NCBI GenBank assembly: GCA_959601495.1
Contig: CAUGPT010000005.1
Span: forward strand, 1 to 64,000
Direction: 5' to 3'
Source: Avispirillum sp959601495
GTDB taxonomy: Bacteria; Bacillota; Clostridia; Oscillospirales; CAG-272
Length of the DNA stretch: 64,000 nucleotides
Shown in pieces: positions 1 to 8,546 of the stretch (its first letter is position 1; each line of letters opens with the position of its first letter). The notes under the pieces were generated by a model, which saw nothing but the letters and a program-made list of their open reading frames with translations, did not search any database and was not told where the DNA came from. A program made the position numbers and the translations under genes.

Positions 1-1
1 C

Positions 2-1843
2 TGCCGCCAGAACCGACTGACAGTTTTGGATGTAAGCAGTAACACAGCGTTGACATCCCTTGACTGCCGCCAGAACCGACTGACAGTTTTGGATGTAAGC
101 AGTAACACAGCGTTGACACACCTTGATTGCGGCAGAAACCAACTGACAGCCTTGGATGTAAGTAAAAACACAGCGTTGACATACCTTAACTGCTACAGCA
201 ACCAACTGACAGCCTTGGATGTAAGCAAGAATACAGAGTTGAAATCCCTTAACTGCAGCGGCAACCAACTGACAGCCTTGGATGTAAGCAGCCACACAGC
301 GTTGACATACCTTAACTGCTACAGCAACCAACTGACAGCCCTGGATGTAAGCAGCAACACTAAGTTGATATCCCTTGACTGCTACATGAACCAACTGACA
401 GCCTTGGATGTAAGTAAAAACACAGCGTTGACATACCTTAACTGCTACAGCAACCAACTGACAGCCTTGGATGTAAGCAAGAATACAGAGTTGAAATCCC
501 TTAACTGCAGCGGCAACCAACTGACAGCCTTGGATGTAAGCAGCAACACAGCGTTGACATCCCTAGACTGCTACATGAACCAACTGACAGCCTTGGATGT
601 AAGCAGCAACACTAAGTTGATATCCCTTAACTGCAGTGACAACCAACTGACAGCCTTGGATATCAGCAACACTAAGTTGATATACTTTGGCTGCATACGT
701 AACGAATATATGGTTTCTGTCTCAGAAGACGAAACCTTTGATCTTTCGACATTGCCCGGAAGCTTTGACATGAACAAAGCGAGCAATTGGGTTGGAGGCA
801 GTGTCGCAGGTAACATTCTTACATTGGATAATGGCGTATCTAAGGTTACATACAAATATGACTGCGGTCTCGGCAAATCTGAAACTTTTACGCTTTCTTC
901 ATATTCTTCATATGCTTCCGTTGAAATCAATTCAAACAATTTCCCTGATGCGAAATTCAGAGAAGTAGTTTCAGAGTTTGACACCGACGGTGACAATGTA
1001 CTGAGTGGCGTTGAGATAGGAAACGTGAGAACAATTTATTGTAGCGATCTGAATATCAGTGCCCTTAAAGGAATTGAGTATTTTACGGCGTTGACATACC
1101 TTGACTGCAGCAACAACCAACTGACAGCCTTGGATGTAAGTAAAAATACTGCGTTGAAATACCTTGACTGCGGCAGGAACCAACTGACAGCCTTGGATGT
1201 AAGCAGCAACACAGCGTTGACATACCTTTTCTGCTACAGCAACCGACTGACAGCCCTGGATGTAAGTAAAAAAACAGCGTTGAAATGGCTTAATTGCGGC
1301 AACAACCGACTGACAGCCTTGGATATCAACAACACTGCGTTGGAATACCTTAACTGCAGCAACAACCGACTGACAGCCTTGGATAGCAGCAACACAGCGT
1401 TGGCATACCGTGACTGCAGCGGCAACGAATATATGGTTTCTGTCTCAGAAGACGAAACCTTTGATCTTTCGACATTGCCCGGCAGCTTTGACGTGAGCAA
1501 AACAAGCGATTGGGTTGGCGGCAGTGTCGCAGGTAACATTCTTACATTGGATAAGGGCGTGTCTGTGGTTACATACAAATATGACTGCGGCTGGGCTAAC
1601 CCCGAAACGTTTACTTTAGTTTTGGCACAGATATCCGGTGATGTAAACGGAGACGGTATTCTTGACGCTAAGGACCTGCTTTACATGAGACGCTATGTCG
1701 CGGATGTTCCGGTAGGTATTGAGCTTGATATGACTGCTGCCGACATGGACGGCGATGGTACGGTAACGCCTGCGGACTGCCTGCTGCTCAGAAAAACGCT
1801 TGCGGGCGTAATCGACGTGAAAGCAATTGATAAAAGAGTCTGA
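2..1843 (+). CDS. Secreted leucine-rich-repeat protein with C-terminal dockerin (5' end outside window)
   Basis: The reading frame is open to the left edge, so the N-terminus and any signal peptide are missing. The protein has a block of about ten 21-residue repeats (pattern LxxLDVSxNTxLxxLxCxxNQ), an Ig-like spacer (NEYMVSVSEDETFDLS...), an EF-hand-like segment (DTDGDNVLSGVEI), a second block of about six repeats and a second copy of the same spacer. It ends in two calcium-loop repeats (DVNGDGILDAKDLL and DMDGDGTVTPADCLLL), the layout of a type I dockerin. Proteins of this build are common cell-surface or cellulosome-like proteins in gut Clostridia; an adhesive or scaffold-bound role is inference. 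The repeats are nearly identical at DNA level, which marks recent expansion. Confidence 0.85.
   Translation, partial: CRQNRLTVLDVSSNTALTSLDCRQNRLTVLDVSSNTALTHLDCGRNQLTALDVSKNTALTYLNCYSNQLTALDVSKNTELKSLNCSGNQLTALDVSSHTALTYLNCYSNQLTALDVSSNTKLISLDCYMNQLTALDVSKNTALTYLNCYSNQLTALDVSKNTELKSLNCSGNQLTALDVSSNTALTSLDCYMNQLTALDVSSNTKLISLNCSDNQLTALDISNTKLIYFGCIRNEYMVSVSEDETFDLSTLPGSFDMNKASNWVGGSVAGNILTLDNGVSKVTYKYDCGLGKSETFTLSSYSSYASVEINSNNFPDAKFREVVSEFDTDGDNVLSGVEIGNVRTIYCSDLNISALKGIEYFTALTYLDCSNNQLTALDVSKNTALKYLDCGRNQLTALDVSSNTALTYLFCYSNRLTALDVSKKTALKWLNCGNNRLTALDINNTALEYLNCSNNRLTALDSSNTALAYRDCSGNEYMVSVSEDETFDLSTLPGSFDVSKTSDWVGGSVAGNILTLDKGVSVVTYKYDCGWANPETFTLVLAQISGDVNGDGILDAKDLLYMRRYVADVPVGIELDMTAADMDGDGTVTPADCLLLRKTLAGVIDVKAIDKRV
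137..544 (+). repeat. Exact 156-bp internal duplication within the LRR array
   Basis: Bases 137-292 and 389-544 read as identical over 156 bp, with the first mismatch at 293/545. The offset is 252 bp, exactly four 63-bp (21-codon) LRR units. Other units in the array are also very close. This supports recent expansion by unequal recombination or replication slippage. Confidence 0.85.
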
Positions 1844-1914
1844 ATTTACGATAAAGGGCAAAACATCTGCAGCCGAAAAACGAACCAAAAATTAATTTAT
1901 CAGGAGGAACAGCT

Positions 1915-2142
1915 ATGCAGAGAAACGAAAAAACAGTTAATGATTCTTATCTTATAGTAAAAGACAAAGAGATTATTAAGATATCATATCGCAAAAACTT
2001 GAAGAAAGCACTTATTGACTTAAATGCGGATGCTTTCGCTGAAATTGAAAATTTGGATGCGAAGAAGATCGACGATCTTAGAAAGATAGTGCTTGCTGCC
2101 GACAGAGAAGGTTACGAAATCTATCAGCTCACGCGTCTGTGA
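1915..2142 (+). CDS. Small unknown protein (75 aa)
   Basis: It has a strong SD (AGGAGG, 7 nt before ATG) and ends just before a terminator. The product is charged, Lys/Asp/Glu-rich and predicted mostly helical, with no signal peptide, membrane segment or cysteine, so it should be cytoplasmic. I do not recognise the family. It lies 71 bp behind the LRR/dockerin gene on the same strand and could be cotranscribed with it, but nothing in the sequence ties the two functions together. Confidence 0.6.
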   Translation: MQRNEKTVNDSYLIVKDKEIIKISYRKNLKKALIDLNADAFAEIENLDAKKIDDLRKIVLAADREGYEIYQLTRL

Positions 2143-2165
2143 CAGTCAGCTTCACGGCTGACAAT

Positions 2166-2200
2166 AAAGCGGGGTATGCCACAAGGCATACCCCGCTTTT
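2166..2200. terminator. Bidirectional terminator between the 75-aa gene and spoVAE
   Basis: A stem AAAGCGGGGTATGCC with loop ACAA and its exact complement is followed by TTTT on the plus strand and preceded by A residues, so it can end transcripts from both converging genes. Confidence 0.85.
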
Positions 2201-2207
2201 GCGTGGG

Positions 2208-2576
2208 TTATTTCTTTCTTTTGTTTCTGAAAAACACGGCGGCGAGAAGACCGAACACGAGAGCCGCGGCAATGCCCGCGGCTGCCGCGCCGAGGCCGCC
2301 CGTCAGTGCGCCGAGCAGTCCTTTTTTGTCAACGTCGCGCCGCACGCCCTCTGCTATGAGATAGCCGAAACCGCAAAGCGGCGTTGTGGCGCCCGCGCCC
2401 GCGAAATCCACTATATATTTATAAACGCCGCAGCCGCCGAGCACCACGCCCGCCACAACGTACGATACAAGTATGCGCGCGGGGGTAAGCTTTGTTTTGT
2501 CTATGAGTATCTGCGCGACCGCGCAAAACGCTCCGCCGATCACAAACGCCCATACATATTGCATGAAGGTATCCAT
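2208..2576 (-). CDS. spoVAE: Stage V sporulation protein AE (SpoVAE)
   Basis: This 122-aa membrane protein has about four hydrophobic helices and the conserved core FAGAGATTPLCGFGYLIAEG typical of SpoVAE. It ends in a basic tail. It is part of the SpoVA complex of the forespore inner membrane that moves Ca-dipicolinate into the spore and out at germination. The ATG at 2576 is chosen because it starts one base after the spoVAD stop and has GGGACGG upstream; a longer frame reading back to 2615 would overlap spoVAD and adds no family residues. It is the third gene of spoVAC-D-E and ends at a bidirectional terminator. Confidence 0.93.
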   Translation of the reverse strand: MDTFMQYVWAFVIGGAFCAVAQILIDKTKLTPARILVSYVVAGVVLGGCGVYKYIVDFAGAGATTPLCGFGYLIAEGVRRDVDKKGLLGALTGGLGAAAAGIAAALVFGLLAAVFFRNKRKK

Positions 2577-2577
2577 T

Positions 2578-3609
2578 TTACATATCCGTCCCTTTCCCTG
2601 CGGTGAAGCGGACAAGGTGACCTATACCCGGGATGGACTGCCCCTGCTGAATGCTCATGGTGTTCATAAGCGCTCCCGTTCCCACAAATACCACGTCGCG
2701 CAGAGTGCCGCGCCGCATTGCCCGCAGAATGTTTGCTGAAAGCACGGCGGCGCTGCAGCCGCAGCCGCTTCCGCCCGCGTGCTTGTCCTGCGTTTCTCTG
2801 TCGAAAATTATAAGTCCGCAGTCGCTGTGGATTTTCGATATATCGTGCCCGCGCGCCGAGCACAGGTCGCGGAGTATCTGCGTGCCCTCATAGCCGAGAT
2901 CCCCTGTCAGAAGAATGTCCGGGATCTTGGCGCCGCTTTCGAAATAGGCGCATACGGTATCTGCGGCTGCGGGCGCCATTGCGGCGCCCATATTGTTTGC
3001 GTCGCGAACCCCCGCGTCGCACACGATGCCCGGCATCACCTCGGCAATTTCGATGACATTGCCGCAGATTTCGGCGCGGCGCAGCATTTCCGCGTCGCTG
3101 CACAGTACAAACGCCCCCGCCCCCGTCACCGTCCACTGGGATGTGGGTGTGCGCTGACCGCCGTATTCAAGGGGAAAGCGGAACTGCCGCTCTGCGGAAG
3201 CGTTGTGTGACGATGTGACCGCCGCAGCGCATTTCGCGTATGCCCCGCACATTAGAGAGGCAAGCATTATGCCCTCCGCCGCGGTGGAGCAGGCACCGTA
3301 CAGTCCCAGAAACGGAGTGTTGAACTCGGACAGTCCGTAGCTTGAGCCGACGCACTGATTGAGAAGATCGCCCGCGAATATCATGTCAAGGTCCGTATCC
3401 CGCAGAAGCCCGTAGGAAAGCGCCTCGGACAGGGCGAGACGCTGCATTTCGCTTTCGGCCTTCTCCCATGTGTCGCAGCCGAATGTGTCCGTTTTGTCTC
3501 CCAGTATGTCAAACTCGCCGCCGATGGGACCTTGTCCCTCGTCCCATCCGGCGACGGACGCCGTTGATAAAAGATATACCGGACGCGCCGGTTTTATAGG
3601 TGCTCTCAA
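2578..3609 (-). CDS. spoVAD: Stage V sporulation protein AD (SpoVAD)
   Basis: The 343-aa product has the thiolase-like fold typical of SpoVAD, the soluble dipicolinate-binding subunit of the SpoVA channel. Conserved stretches are AGDLLNQ, GACSTAAEG, SSHNASAERQFRFP, YGGQRTPTSQ, AMAPAAADTV, DCGLIIFD, GGSGCGCSA and VGTGALM. The start is taken as TTG at 3609 because AAAGGA lies 9 nt upstream and the length then matches the family (about 338 aa). An in-frame ATG at 3672 would add 21 Arg/Pro-rich residues with no family match. spoVAE follows after one base. Confidence 0.93.
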   Translation of the reverse strand: MRAPIKPARPVYLLSTASVAGWDEGQGPIGGEFDILGDKTDTFGCDTWEKAESEMQRLALSEALSYGLLRDTDLDMIFAGDLLNQCVGSSYGLSEFNTPFLGLYGACSTAAEGIMLASLMCGAYAKCAAAVTSSHNASAERQFRFPLEYGGQRTPTSQWTVTGAGAFVLCSDAEMLRRAEICGNVIEIAEVMPGIVCDAGVRDANNMGAAMAPAAADTVCAYFESGAKIPDILLTGDLGYEGTQILRDLCSARGHDISKIHSDCGLIIFDRETQDKHAGGSGCGCSAAVLSANILRAMRRGTLRDVVFVGTGALMNTMSIQQGQSIPGIGHLVRFTAGKGTDM

Positions 3610-3702
3610 AGCTGTATTTCCTTTCAGAAAACGTATATTGCGGCGTGGCGGCACGGCGGCGCCGCGCCGCAAGTCGGCAAGCGTCGGGTCAGTGACCAGC
3701 GC

Positions 3703-4149
3703 TCAGAAGAATATGCGGCATATGCGGTATATAACACCGTAAAGCGCGCCCGCCGCGGTTCCGTAGAGAATAACGGGGCCGGCAATGGTGAATATCTTTG
3801 CGCCTACGCCGAGGATAAAGCCCTCGCCGCGCGCGTCGAGGGCGCAGGAGGCAACGGCATTTGCAAATCCCGTTATGGGCACCAGTGTGCCCGCGCCCGC
3901 GTGCTTCGCGATATTGTCGAAAACTCCGATGCCCGTAAGCAGGGCGGTTATAAATATTAGCGTTACCGACACCATGCTGCCCGCGTCCTTTTCGCTGAAA
4001 AACAGCTGATAAAGCGCCTTCAGTCCCTGCGCCGCGCAGCATATGGCGCCGCCTATGAGAAATGCCTTTATGCAGTTTTTCGCGCACGGCGATCTCTCGG
4101 CGCGGCCGTTTGCGTATTTTTCGTATATTTTCTTGTCTTCGCTGTTCAA
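3703..4149 (-). CDS. spoVAC: Stage V sporulation protein AC (SpoVAC)
   Basis: This 148-aa protein has a short charged N-terminus and about four membrane helices. The motif HAGAGTLVPITGFANAVAS is the SpoVAC signature. SpoVAC is the mechanosensitive-like channel part of the SpoVA dipicolinate system. It starts at TTG (4149) with GGAGG 7 nt upstream. It is the first gene of the three-gene spoVA operon usual in Clostridia (no spoVAA/AB here). A sigma-G promoter is expected upstream, but I could not identify one with confidence. Confidence 0.93.
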   Translation of the reverse strand: MNSEDKKIYEKYANGRAERSPCAKNCIKAFLIGGAICCAAQGLKALYQLFFSEKDAGSMVSVTLIFITALLTGIGVFDNIAKHAGAGTLVPITGFANAVASCALDARGEGFILGVGAKIFTIAGPVILYGTAAGALYGVIYRICRIFF

Positions 4150-4253
4150 AGCGGTACCTCCGCAGCTTCAAAAAATGTTCTTTGAGCATATTATTTCCCG
4201 CATATCGGCGTTTTAGCCGCCGCGGGTCGAAAATTACGTGCAATATTTGACTA

Positions 4254-4282
4254 TTGACTTTATTTGCCGCCGCTTATATAAT
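4254..4282 (+). promoter_or_regulatory. Sigma-A promoter of the acyl-lipid operon
   Basis: TTGACT (4254-4259), a 17-nt spacer and TATAAT (4277-4282) lie about 45 bp before the first gene. The promoter sits in the gap divergent to spoVAC. Confidence 0.8.
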
Positions 4283-4330
4283 TATATGAGGACAAATTGA
4301 CAGAATATTGACAATACATCGGAGAAATGT

Positions 4331-6247
4331 ATGAAAAAGGAACTCAGACAGCTCGTTGACAAAAACTGCAGAATGCTTGAAGAGTCGGCGTGCGATTTCG
4401 AAGCTATATATAGTATAATGTTCCGCCTTAAGGATAATGTGCTGTGCGAGACCGAGGACGGTTTCGGTATCCGTCGGTACACATACGGCGAAGTTGAGAA
4501 AATGATAGAGTCCGCGTCGTCCGCGCTGCACAGCCGCATCGGTGCGACCCATGAATATGTGGCGCTGGAAATGGAAAACTGCGTCGAGTGGATAGTGGCG
4601 TTCTGGGCGATACTTCGCAGCGGCAACAAGCCATATCTTGTAAACTGCCGCCATCCCGCGGCGCTTTCGCAGGGCATTGCGGACACACTGAATATAAAAT
4701 ATACAGTAACGAGAGGCGAGACCCGCCTTTCGTGCGAAAATATAAACATAGACACTCTTTCGTCGGAGGAGCCTTTCGGCGGTGAGTTTGAAAACGAAAT
4801 CGCGCTTTCCACCTCGGCAACAACGCTGAGAGAGGTCGTCTGCTTCTATACCGGCAGCGAAATGAGCCGTCAGATACTAAACACCGAGGATATCCTCAAA
4901 TCCTCCGAGCAGATATCAAAGCACTATAAGGGCAGCCTGAAACAGCTGGCGTTTCTGCCGTTTTATCACATATTCGGCCTTGTCGCCGTATACTTCTGGT
5001 TCACGTTTTTTGCGCGCACCCTCGTGTTTATGAAAGACTATTCCGCCGACACGATAGTAAATACCTGCCGCGCCCACAACGTGACGCACGTGTTTGCCGT
5101 GCCTATGCTGTGGCACACGGTGGAAAAGCAGATAATGAGGCAGGCTGCATCTGAGGGTAAAGAAAAAACGCTTATGCGCGGAGTCAAATTCTGCACGGCG
5201 CTGCAGAACATCGCCCCCACCCTCGGCGCATGGCTATCAAGACGCATCATGAAAGACGTTACCTCGCGTCTGTTCGGCGACAGCGTGAGATTCTGCATAA
5301 GCGGCGGAAGCTATATTAAGGATTCCGCCCTGCGGCTCATAAACGGTCTCGGTTATCCTCTCAGCAACGGCTACGGCATGAGCGAGATCGGCATTACGTC
5401 GGTAGAGCTTGGAAAGCGTCCCTCGGCAAAAAACAAAAATTCCGTGGGCGCGCCGTTCAGATCGGTCGAATACAGACTGAACGATGACGGCGTGCTTGAA
5501 GTGCGCGGCGATTCCATCTGCCGCCGAATGCTTATCGACGGTGAGGAGATCACGAACGACGGTTGGTTTTCAACGGGAGACACCGCACGCTGCGAGGACG
5601 GCAGATACTATATTATAGGCAGATGCACAGACGCAGTCATCGGTGAGAACGGCGAGAACATAAACCCCGACGTTGTTGAGCAGTGCTTCACGCTTGACGG
5701 CGCCGACAGCTTCTGCGTTCTCGGGCTCGGCGAGAGGGAACACGAAACGCTTTCTCTTGTTGTGCGCCTAAGTCCCTATATGGCAGGCGACAGAGTGCGT
5801 GCTGTAATGGATCTTGCATATGCGGAAAACGAAAAGCTGCCTATGGCAAGCCGTGTGAGAAACTTTTATATAACGTACGATCCCCTTGCACCGGAAACGG
5901 CGGTGAAGGTGGGCAGAAAGTACCTTTCCCGCGCGGTTGCGGGAGGCAGCGTAAAGCTTATACCCTTTGCCGAGGTCAAAACCGACACGCAGGGCGCGGA
6001 GTTTGACACATCCTCTCCCCTTGCGAAAAAGGTCAGCGAGATAATCGTCTCCGTTCTCGGCTGCGATGCCGGGACGCTCGGAGCGGACACCCATGTTATA
6101 AACGATCTCGGCGCGGACAGCCTGCAGTATTTCACGCTTATAACAAGGCTTGCCGAGGAGTTTAGCATAACGGGCTACTCCGACACGGACAAATACTGCT
6201 GCACCCTACGCGAATTCTGCACCTACATAGAAAGGCATATAGGCTGA
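4331..6247 (+). CDS. AMP-dependent acyl ligase with C-terminal acyl carrier domain
   Basis: The 638-aa protein belongs to the adenylate-forming (ANL) superfamily. Visible core motifs are a reduced phosphate loop (YTGSEMSRQ instead of YTSGTTGxPK, about residue 172), SNGYGMSEIG (A5), GWFSTGDTARCEDGRYYIIGR (A7/A8) and a late Lys in TAVKVGRKYL. Residues about 560-638 form an ACP-like domain with the phosphopantetheine serine in LGADSLQ. It should activate a fatty acid as acyl-AMP and load it onto its own carrier arm; the substrate is unknown. It starts the operon, and its stop directly precedes the ATG of the next gene. The degenerate A3 loop is unusual and could lower or alter adenylation. Confidence 0.82.
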   Translation: MKKELRQLVDKNCRMLEESACDFEAIYSIMFRLKDNVLCETEDGFGIRRYTYGEVEKMIESASSALHSRIGATHEYVALEMENCVEWIVAFWAILRSGNKPYLVNCRHPAALSQGIADTLNIKYTVTRGETRLSCENINIDTLSSEEPFGGEFENEIALSTSATTLREVVCFYTGSEMSRQILNTEDILKSSEQISKHYKGSLKQLAFLPFYHIFGLVAVYFWFTFFARTLVFMKDYSADTIVNTCRAHNVTHVFAVPMLWHTVEKQIMRQAASEGKEKTLMRGVKFCTALQNIAPTLGAWLSRRIMKDVTSRLFGDSVRFCISGGSYIKDSALRLINGLGYPLSNGYGMSEIGITSVELGKRPSAKNKNSVGAPFRSVEYRLNDDGVLEVRGDSICRRMLIDGEEITNDGWFSTGDTARCEDGRYYIIGRCTDAVIGENGENINPDVVEQCFTLDGADSFCVLGLGEREHETLSLVVRLSPYMAGDRVRAVMDLAYAENEKLPMASRVRNFYITYDPLAPETAVKVGRKYLSRAVAGGSVKLIPFAEVKTDTQGAEFDTSSPLAKKVSEIIVSVLGCDAGTLGADTHVINDLGADSLQYFTLITRLAEEFSITGYSDTDKYCCTLREFCTYIERHIG

Positions 6248-6910
6248 ATGAAACTGTACAAACCGAGCCGCGCGGTAACGGCGTTCGTGAAGATCACGGG
6301 CGCTTTGGGCGCTTTCCCGTTTTTTAAGTATAAAACATACTACGAAAACAAAGAAAAGCAGTCGAAAAAGCTGCCGAAACCGTGCATACTGATGTCGAAC
6401 CATACGTCTCTTATGGATTTTGTTCTGTATCTGACGGTGTTTCCCACAAGATACATCCGCTTTCTCATGGCGGAGGTGCTGTTTACAAAAAGCCCCGCGC
6501 TGACCTGGCTTCTCTGTAAGCTCGGCGGCATATACGTAGACCGCGACGCACGCGATTTTTCGTTTATGGCAGAGTCCATAAAAACACTTGAGAGCGGCGG
6601 TACCGTGGGCATTTTCCCTCAGAGCCGCCTGCCGGTGAACGGCTGCAGATGGCCCTTCAAGCCCAGCATCGTGTTTATCGCACTGCGCAGCGGCGCGCCT
6701 ATCGTTCCGGTTTACACGGACGGACAGTACGGTATATTCAAGAGGACGAGGATCATGATAGGCGAGGCTGTTGATCTTCGCAGCCTTTGCAGCAGCAGAA
6801 ATCCGGACGACGCCGAGATCAGCCGTCTTACAAAGCTGCTGGAGGACAAGGTCTACGCCCTCGGCACCCGCCTTGACGAGATCAGGAAAGAAGAGACAAA
6901 ATGCAGATAA
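6248..6910 (+). CDS. 1-acyl-glycerol-3-phosphate acyltransferase-like protein (PlsC family), copy 1
   Basis: The 220-aa protein has the HX4D catalytic motif (NHTSLMD, about residue 52), a variant FPEGTR block (GIFPQSRLP) and the APIVPVY motif of glycerolipid acyltransferases. It should move an acyl chain onto a lysophospholipid or related acceptor at the membrane. The Gln-Ser in the usual Glu-Gly position is a departure at a phosphate-binding site. The ATG abuts the upstream stop, and the 3' end overlaps the next PlsC gene by 10 bp. Confidence 0.85.
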   Translation: MKLYKPSRAVTAFVKITGALGAFPFFKYKTYYENKEKQSKKLPKPCILMSNHTSLMDFVLYLTVFPTRYIRFLMAEVLFTKSPALTWLLCKLGGIYVDRDARDFSFMAESIKTLESGGTVGIFPQSRLPVNGCRWPFKPSIVFIALRSGAPIVPVYTDGQYGIFKRTRIMIGEAVDLRSLCSSRNPDDAEISRLTKLLEDKVYALGTRLDEIRKEETKCR

Positions 6911-7626
6911 AAAAGTTTTTTCGGCGTATCGGTCTTATATTTGACGTGCGCCGTATCCCCATGGACATAGGCAGGCTTTGCTGTCTGCCGCTGCAGCTGT
7001 TTTTCAGAATGAAGGTCGTTGATACAAACGGAAAGCCTTACAGAAAAATACTGCGCGGCGGCGCGGTCCTCGCTCCCAATCACCCCACGTTTATGGATCC
7101 CCTTGCGGTCATCTGCCTGTTCTGGTACAGGCGCGTGTTCTGCATGGCGGGAGAGGCGCTTATGAGCAATACTTTGAAAAAAGTGCTTCTGGGCGGCATG
7201 GGATGTATCAGGATAGACCGCACAAGATCGGATATTGACGCCATGAGAAAAGCGAAAAAAGTTCTCGACGGCGCGCGTCCGCTTACGGTTTTTATGGAGG
7301 GCGGCATACACCGCGACTCCGAGCTGGGAGCATATAAGGGCGGCGCGGTGCTTTTGGCGGTGCAGTCCGGCGTGCCCATAATCCCCATGTACTCCGGCAA
7401 AAGGCGGCATTGGTATAACAGGCGGCTGTTTGTCATCGGCGAGCCGTTTTACTGCAGCGATCACTGCGCAAAGCGATTTCCCGCTGTGGGCGATATAGAA
7501 AAAATGACGCTTTTGGTGCATGATGAGTGCGAAAAGTGCAGAAATACATATATAAGACTTACAGGCGGCGCTGCGGGAAGATCGGAGCCCGAAACCGCTA
7601 TGGCAAAGACGGAGGAAATAAAATGA
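6901..7626 (+). CDS. 1-acyl-glycerol-3-phosphate acyltransferase-like protein (PlsC family), copy 2
   Basis: The 241-aa protein has HX4D (NHPTFMD), an EGG block (VFMEGGIHRDSE) and GVPIIPMY, all PlsC-family signatures. An N-terminal amphipathic or hydrophobic stretch suggests membrane association. It overlaps the preceding PlsC gene by 10 bp and the following ACP gene by ATGA, so the three are translationally coupled. Two different PlsC enzymes beside a dedicated ligase and ACP suggest successive acylations of one lipid; that is inference. Confidence 0.86.
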   Translation: MQIKKFFRRIGLIFDVRRIPMDIGRLCCLPLQLFFRMKVVDTNGKPYRKILRGGAVLAPNHPTFMDPLAVICLFWYRRVFCMAGEALMSNTLKKVLLGGMGCIRIDRTRSDIDAMRKAKKVLDGARPLTVFMEGGIHRDSELGAYKGGAVLLAVQSGVPIIPMYSGKRRHWYNRRLFVIGEPFYCSDHCAKRFPAVGDIEKMTLLVHDECEKCRNTYIRLTGGAAGRSEPETAMAKTEEIK

Positions 7627-7862
7627 CGACATACGAAAGAGTTGCAAAGGTCCTTGACAGTGTTTTCGAGGGAGAGATCGACCCTGCGGGGCTCAGCGAG
7701 GATTCAACGCTGCGCGGCGACGTCGGTATGAGTTCCATCGCCATGCTGTACATGGTAATGGGGCTTGAAGAAGAGTTCGGCATAAAGTTCACAAACAAGG
7801 ATTTTGAGAAAATGACAACCGTAGGCGACGTTATAGCCTGCATTGAGGAAAAAACAAAATGA
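7623..7862 (+). CDS. Acyl carrier protein
   Basis: The 79-aa acidic protein has the ACP helical pattern. The carrier serine lies in DVGMSSIAML, where the usual DSL is MSSI; the modified Ser is retained but the preceding Asp is lost. The helix-III part LEEEFGIKFTNKDFEKMTTVGDV is typical. The start ATG overlaps the PlsC stop (ATGA) with GGAGG 7 nt upstream (AGACGGAGGAAATAAA). A longer in-frame version would read back through PlsC and is unlikely. It probably serves this operon rather than housekeeping fatty-acid synthesis. Confidence 0.88.
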   Translation: MTTYERVAKVLDSVFEGEIDPAGLSEDSTLRGDVGMSSIAMLYMVMGLEEEFGIKFTNKDFEKMTTVGDVIACIEEKTK

Positions 7863-8272
7863 GATGGGAAATGCGCCCGCCCGAAGCGGGCGATATGGTC
7901 CGCACAAAGGTGAGCTTTTATCATCATTACGGCGTGTATCTCGGAGACGGCCGTATAGCGCAGTTCGGGCGCCCCGTAAATACAGGTATCTCGCGGGAGC
8001 AGATCGCGGTCTGCATAACGGATACCAAAGGATTTCTCAGTGAGGGCGGCGGGGCGGAATGCGCCGTTCTTGACAGGGAAGAGCAGAAATGGCGCCGCCC
8101 TCCGAAGGAGTGCGTAGAGTACGCGAAAAGCTGCGTCGGCGAGACGGGCTACGATTTTATACACAACAACTGCGAGCATTTTGCATACCGCTGTGTTTTC
8201 GGCGTGAATTATTCGCCCACGGAGGACTCCGTGCGGCAGAAGATCCGCAAAAAGCTGCGGGGAGAGAAATAA
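7859..8272 (+). CDS. LRAT-like (NlpC/P60-superfamily) acyltransferase or hydrolase
   Basis: The 137-aa protein shows the permuted papain-like LRAT/HRASLS pattern: GDMV near the N-terminus, the histidine motif FYHHYGVYLGDG, and the nucleophile motif NNCEHFAYRCVFG. Known LRAT/HRASLS enzymes use Cys-His to take an acyl chain from a phospholipid and pass it to an alcohol or amine, or act as phospholipase A. It overlaps the ACP gene by 4 bp and ends the operon. This context favours a lipid acyl transfer or remodelling role over peptidoglycan cleavage; the substrate is unknown. Confidence 0.8.
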   Translation: MRWEMRPPEAGDMVRTKVSFYHHYGVYLGDGRIAQFGRPVNTGISREQIAVCITDTKGFLSEGGGAECAVLDREEQKWRRPPKECVEYAKSCVGETGYDFIHNNCEHFAYRCVFGVNYSPTEDSVRQKIRKKLRGEK

Positions 8273-8436
8273 GTACGCAATTTCGTGATTTTGCCGCGGT
8301 CGGCGAGGAAACCGCGTATTTTCTTGCGGTGCTTTTCTTTGCGCAGACATTCGGCGGACTGCCGCGTTTGCGCCCAAACCGTATCGGGCGGTCCGCGCGA
8401 CGGAGAGCGGAAAATTTCGCCCGCTTTATAAAGATT

Positions 8437-8459
8437 AAAACCGCACAGCGGTTTTTTTC
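8437..8459 (+). terminator. Terminator of the acyl-lipid operon
   Basis: AAAACCGC, loop ACA, GCGGTTTT, then further T residues. The 160 bp between the LRAT-like gene and this hairpin hold no gene that I can support. Confidence 0.8.
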
Positions 8460-8478
8460 TTTATATTTTGCGCATATA

Positions 8479-8508
8479 TTGACACAGAGTTTTTCAAAAT
8501 GATATAAT
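8479..8508 (+). promoter_or_regulatory. Promoter of feoAB
   Basis: TTGACA (8479-8484), 18-nt spacer and TATAAT (8503-8508), about 40 bp before feoA. I saw no clear Fur box over it. Confidence 0.82.
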
Positions 8509-8546
8509 CAGCTTACGGCCGGTTATAAAGAAAGGGCTGAGTCAAT

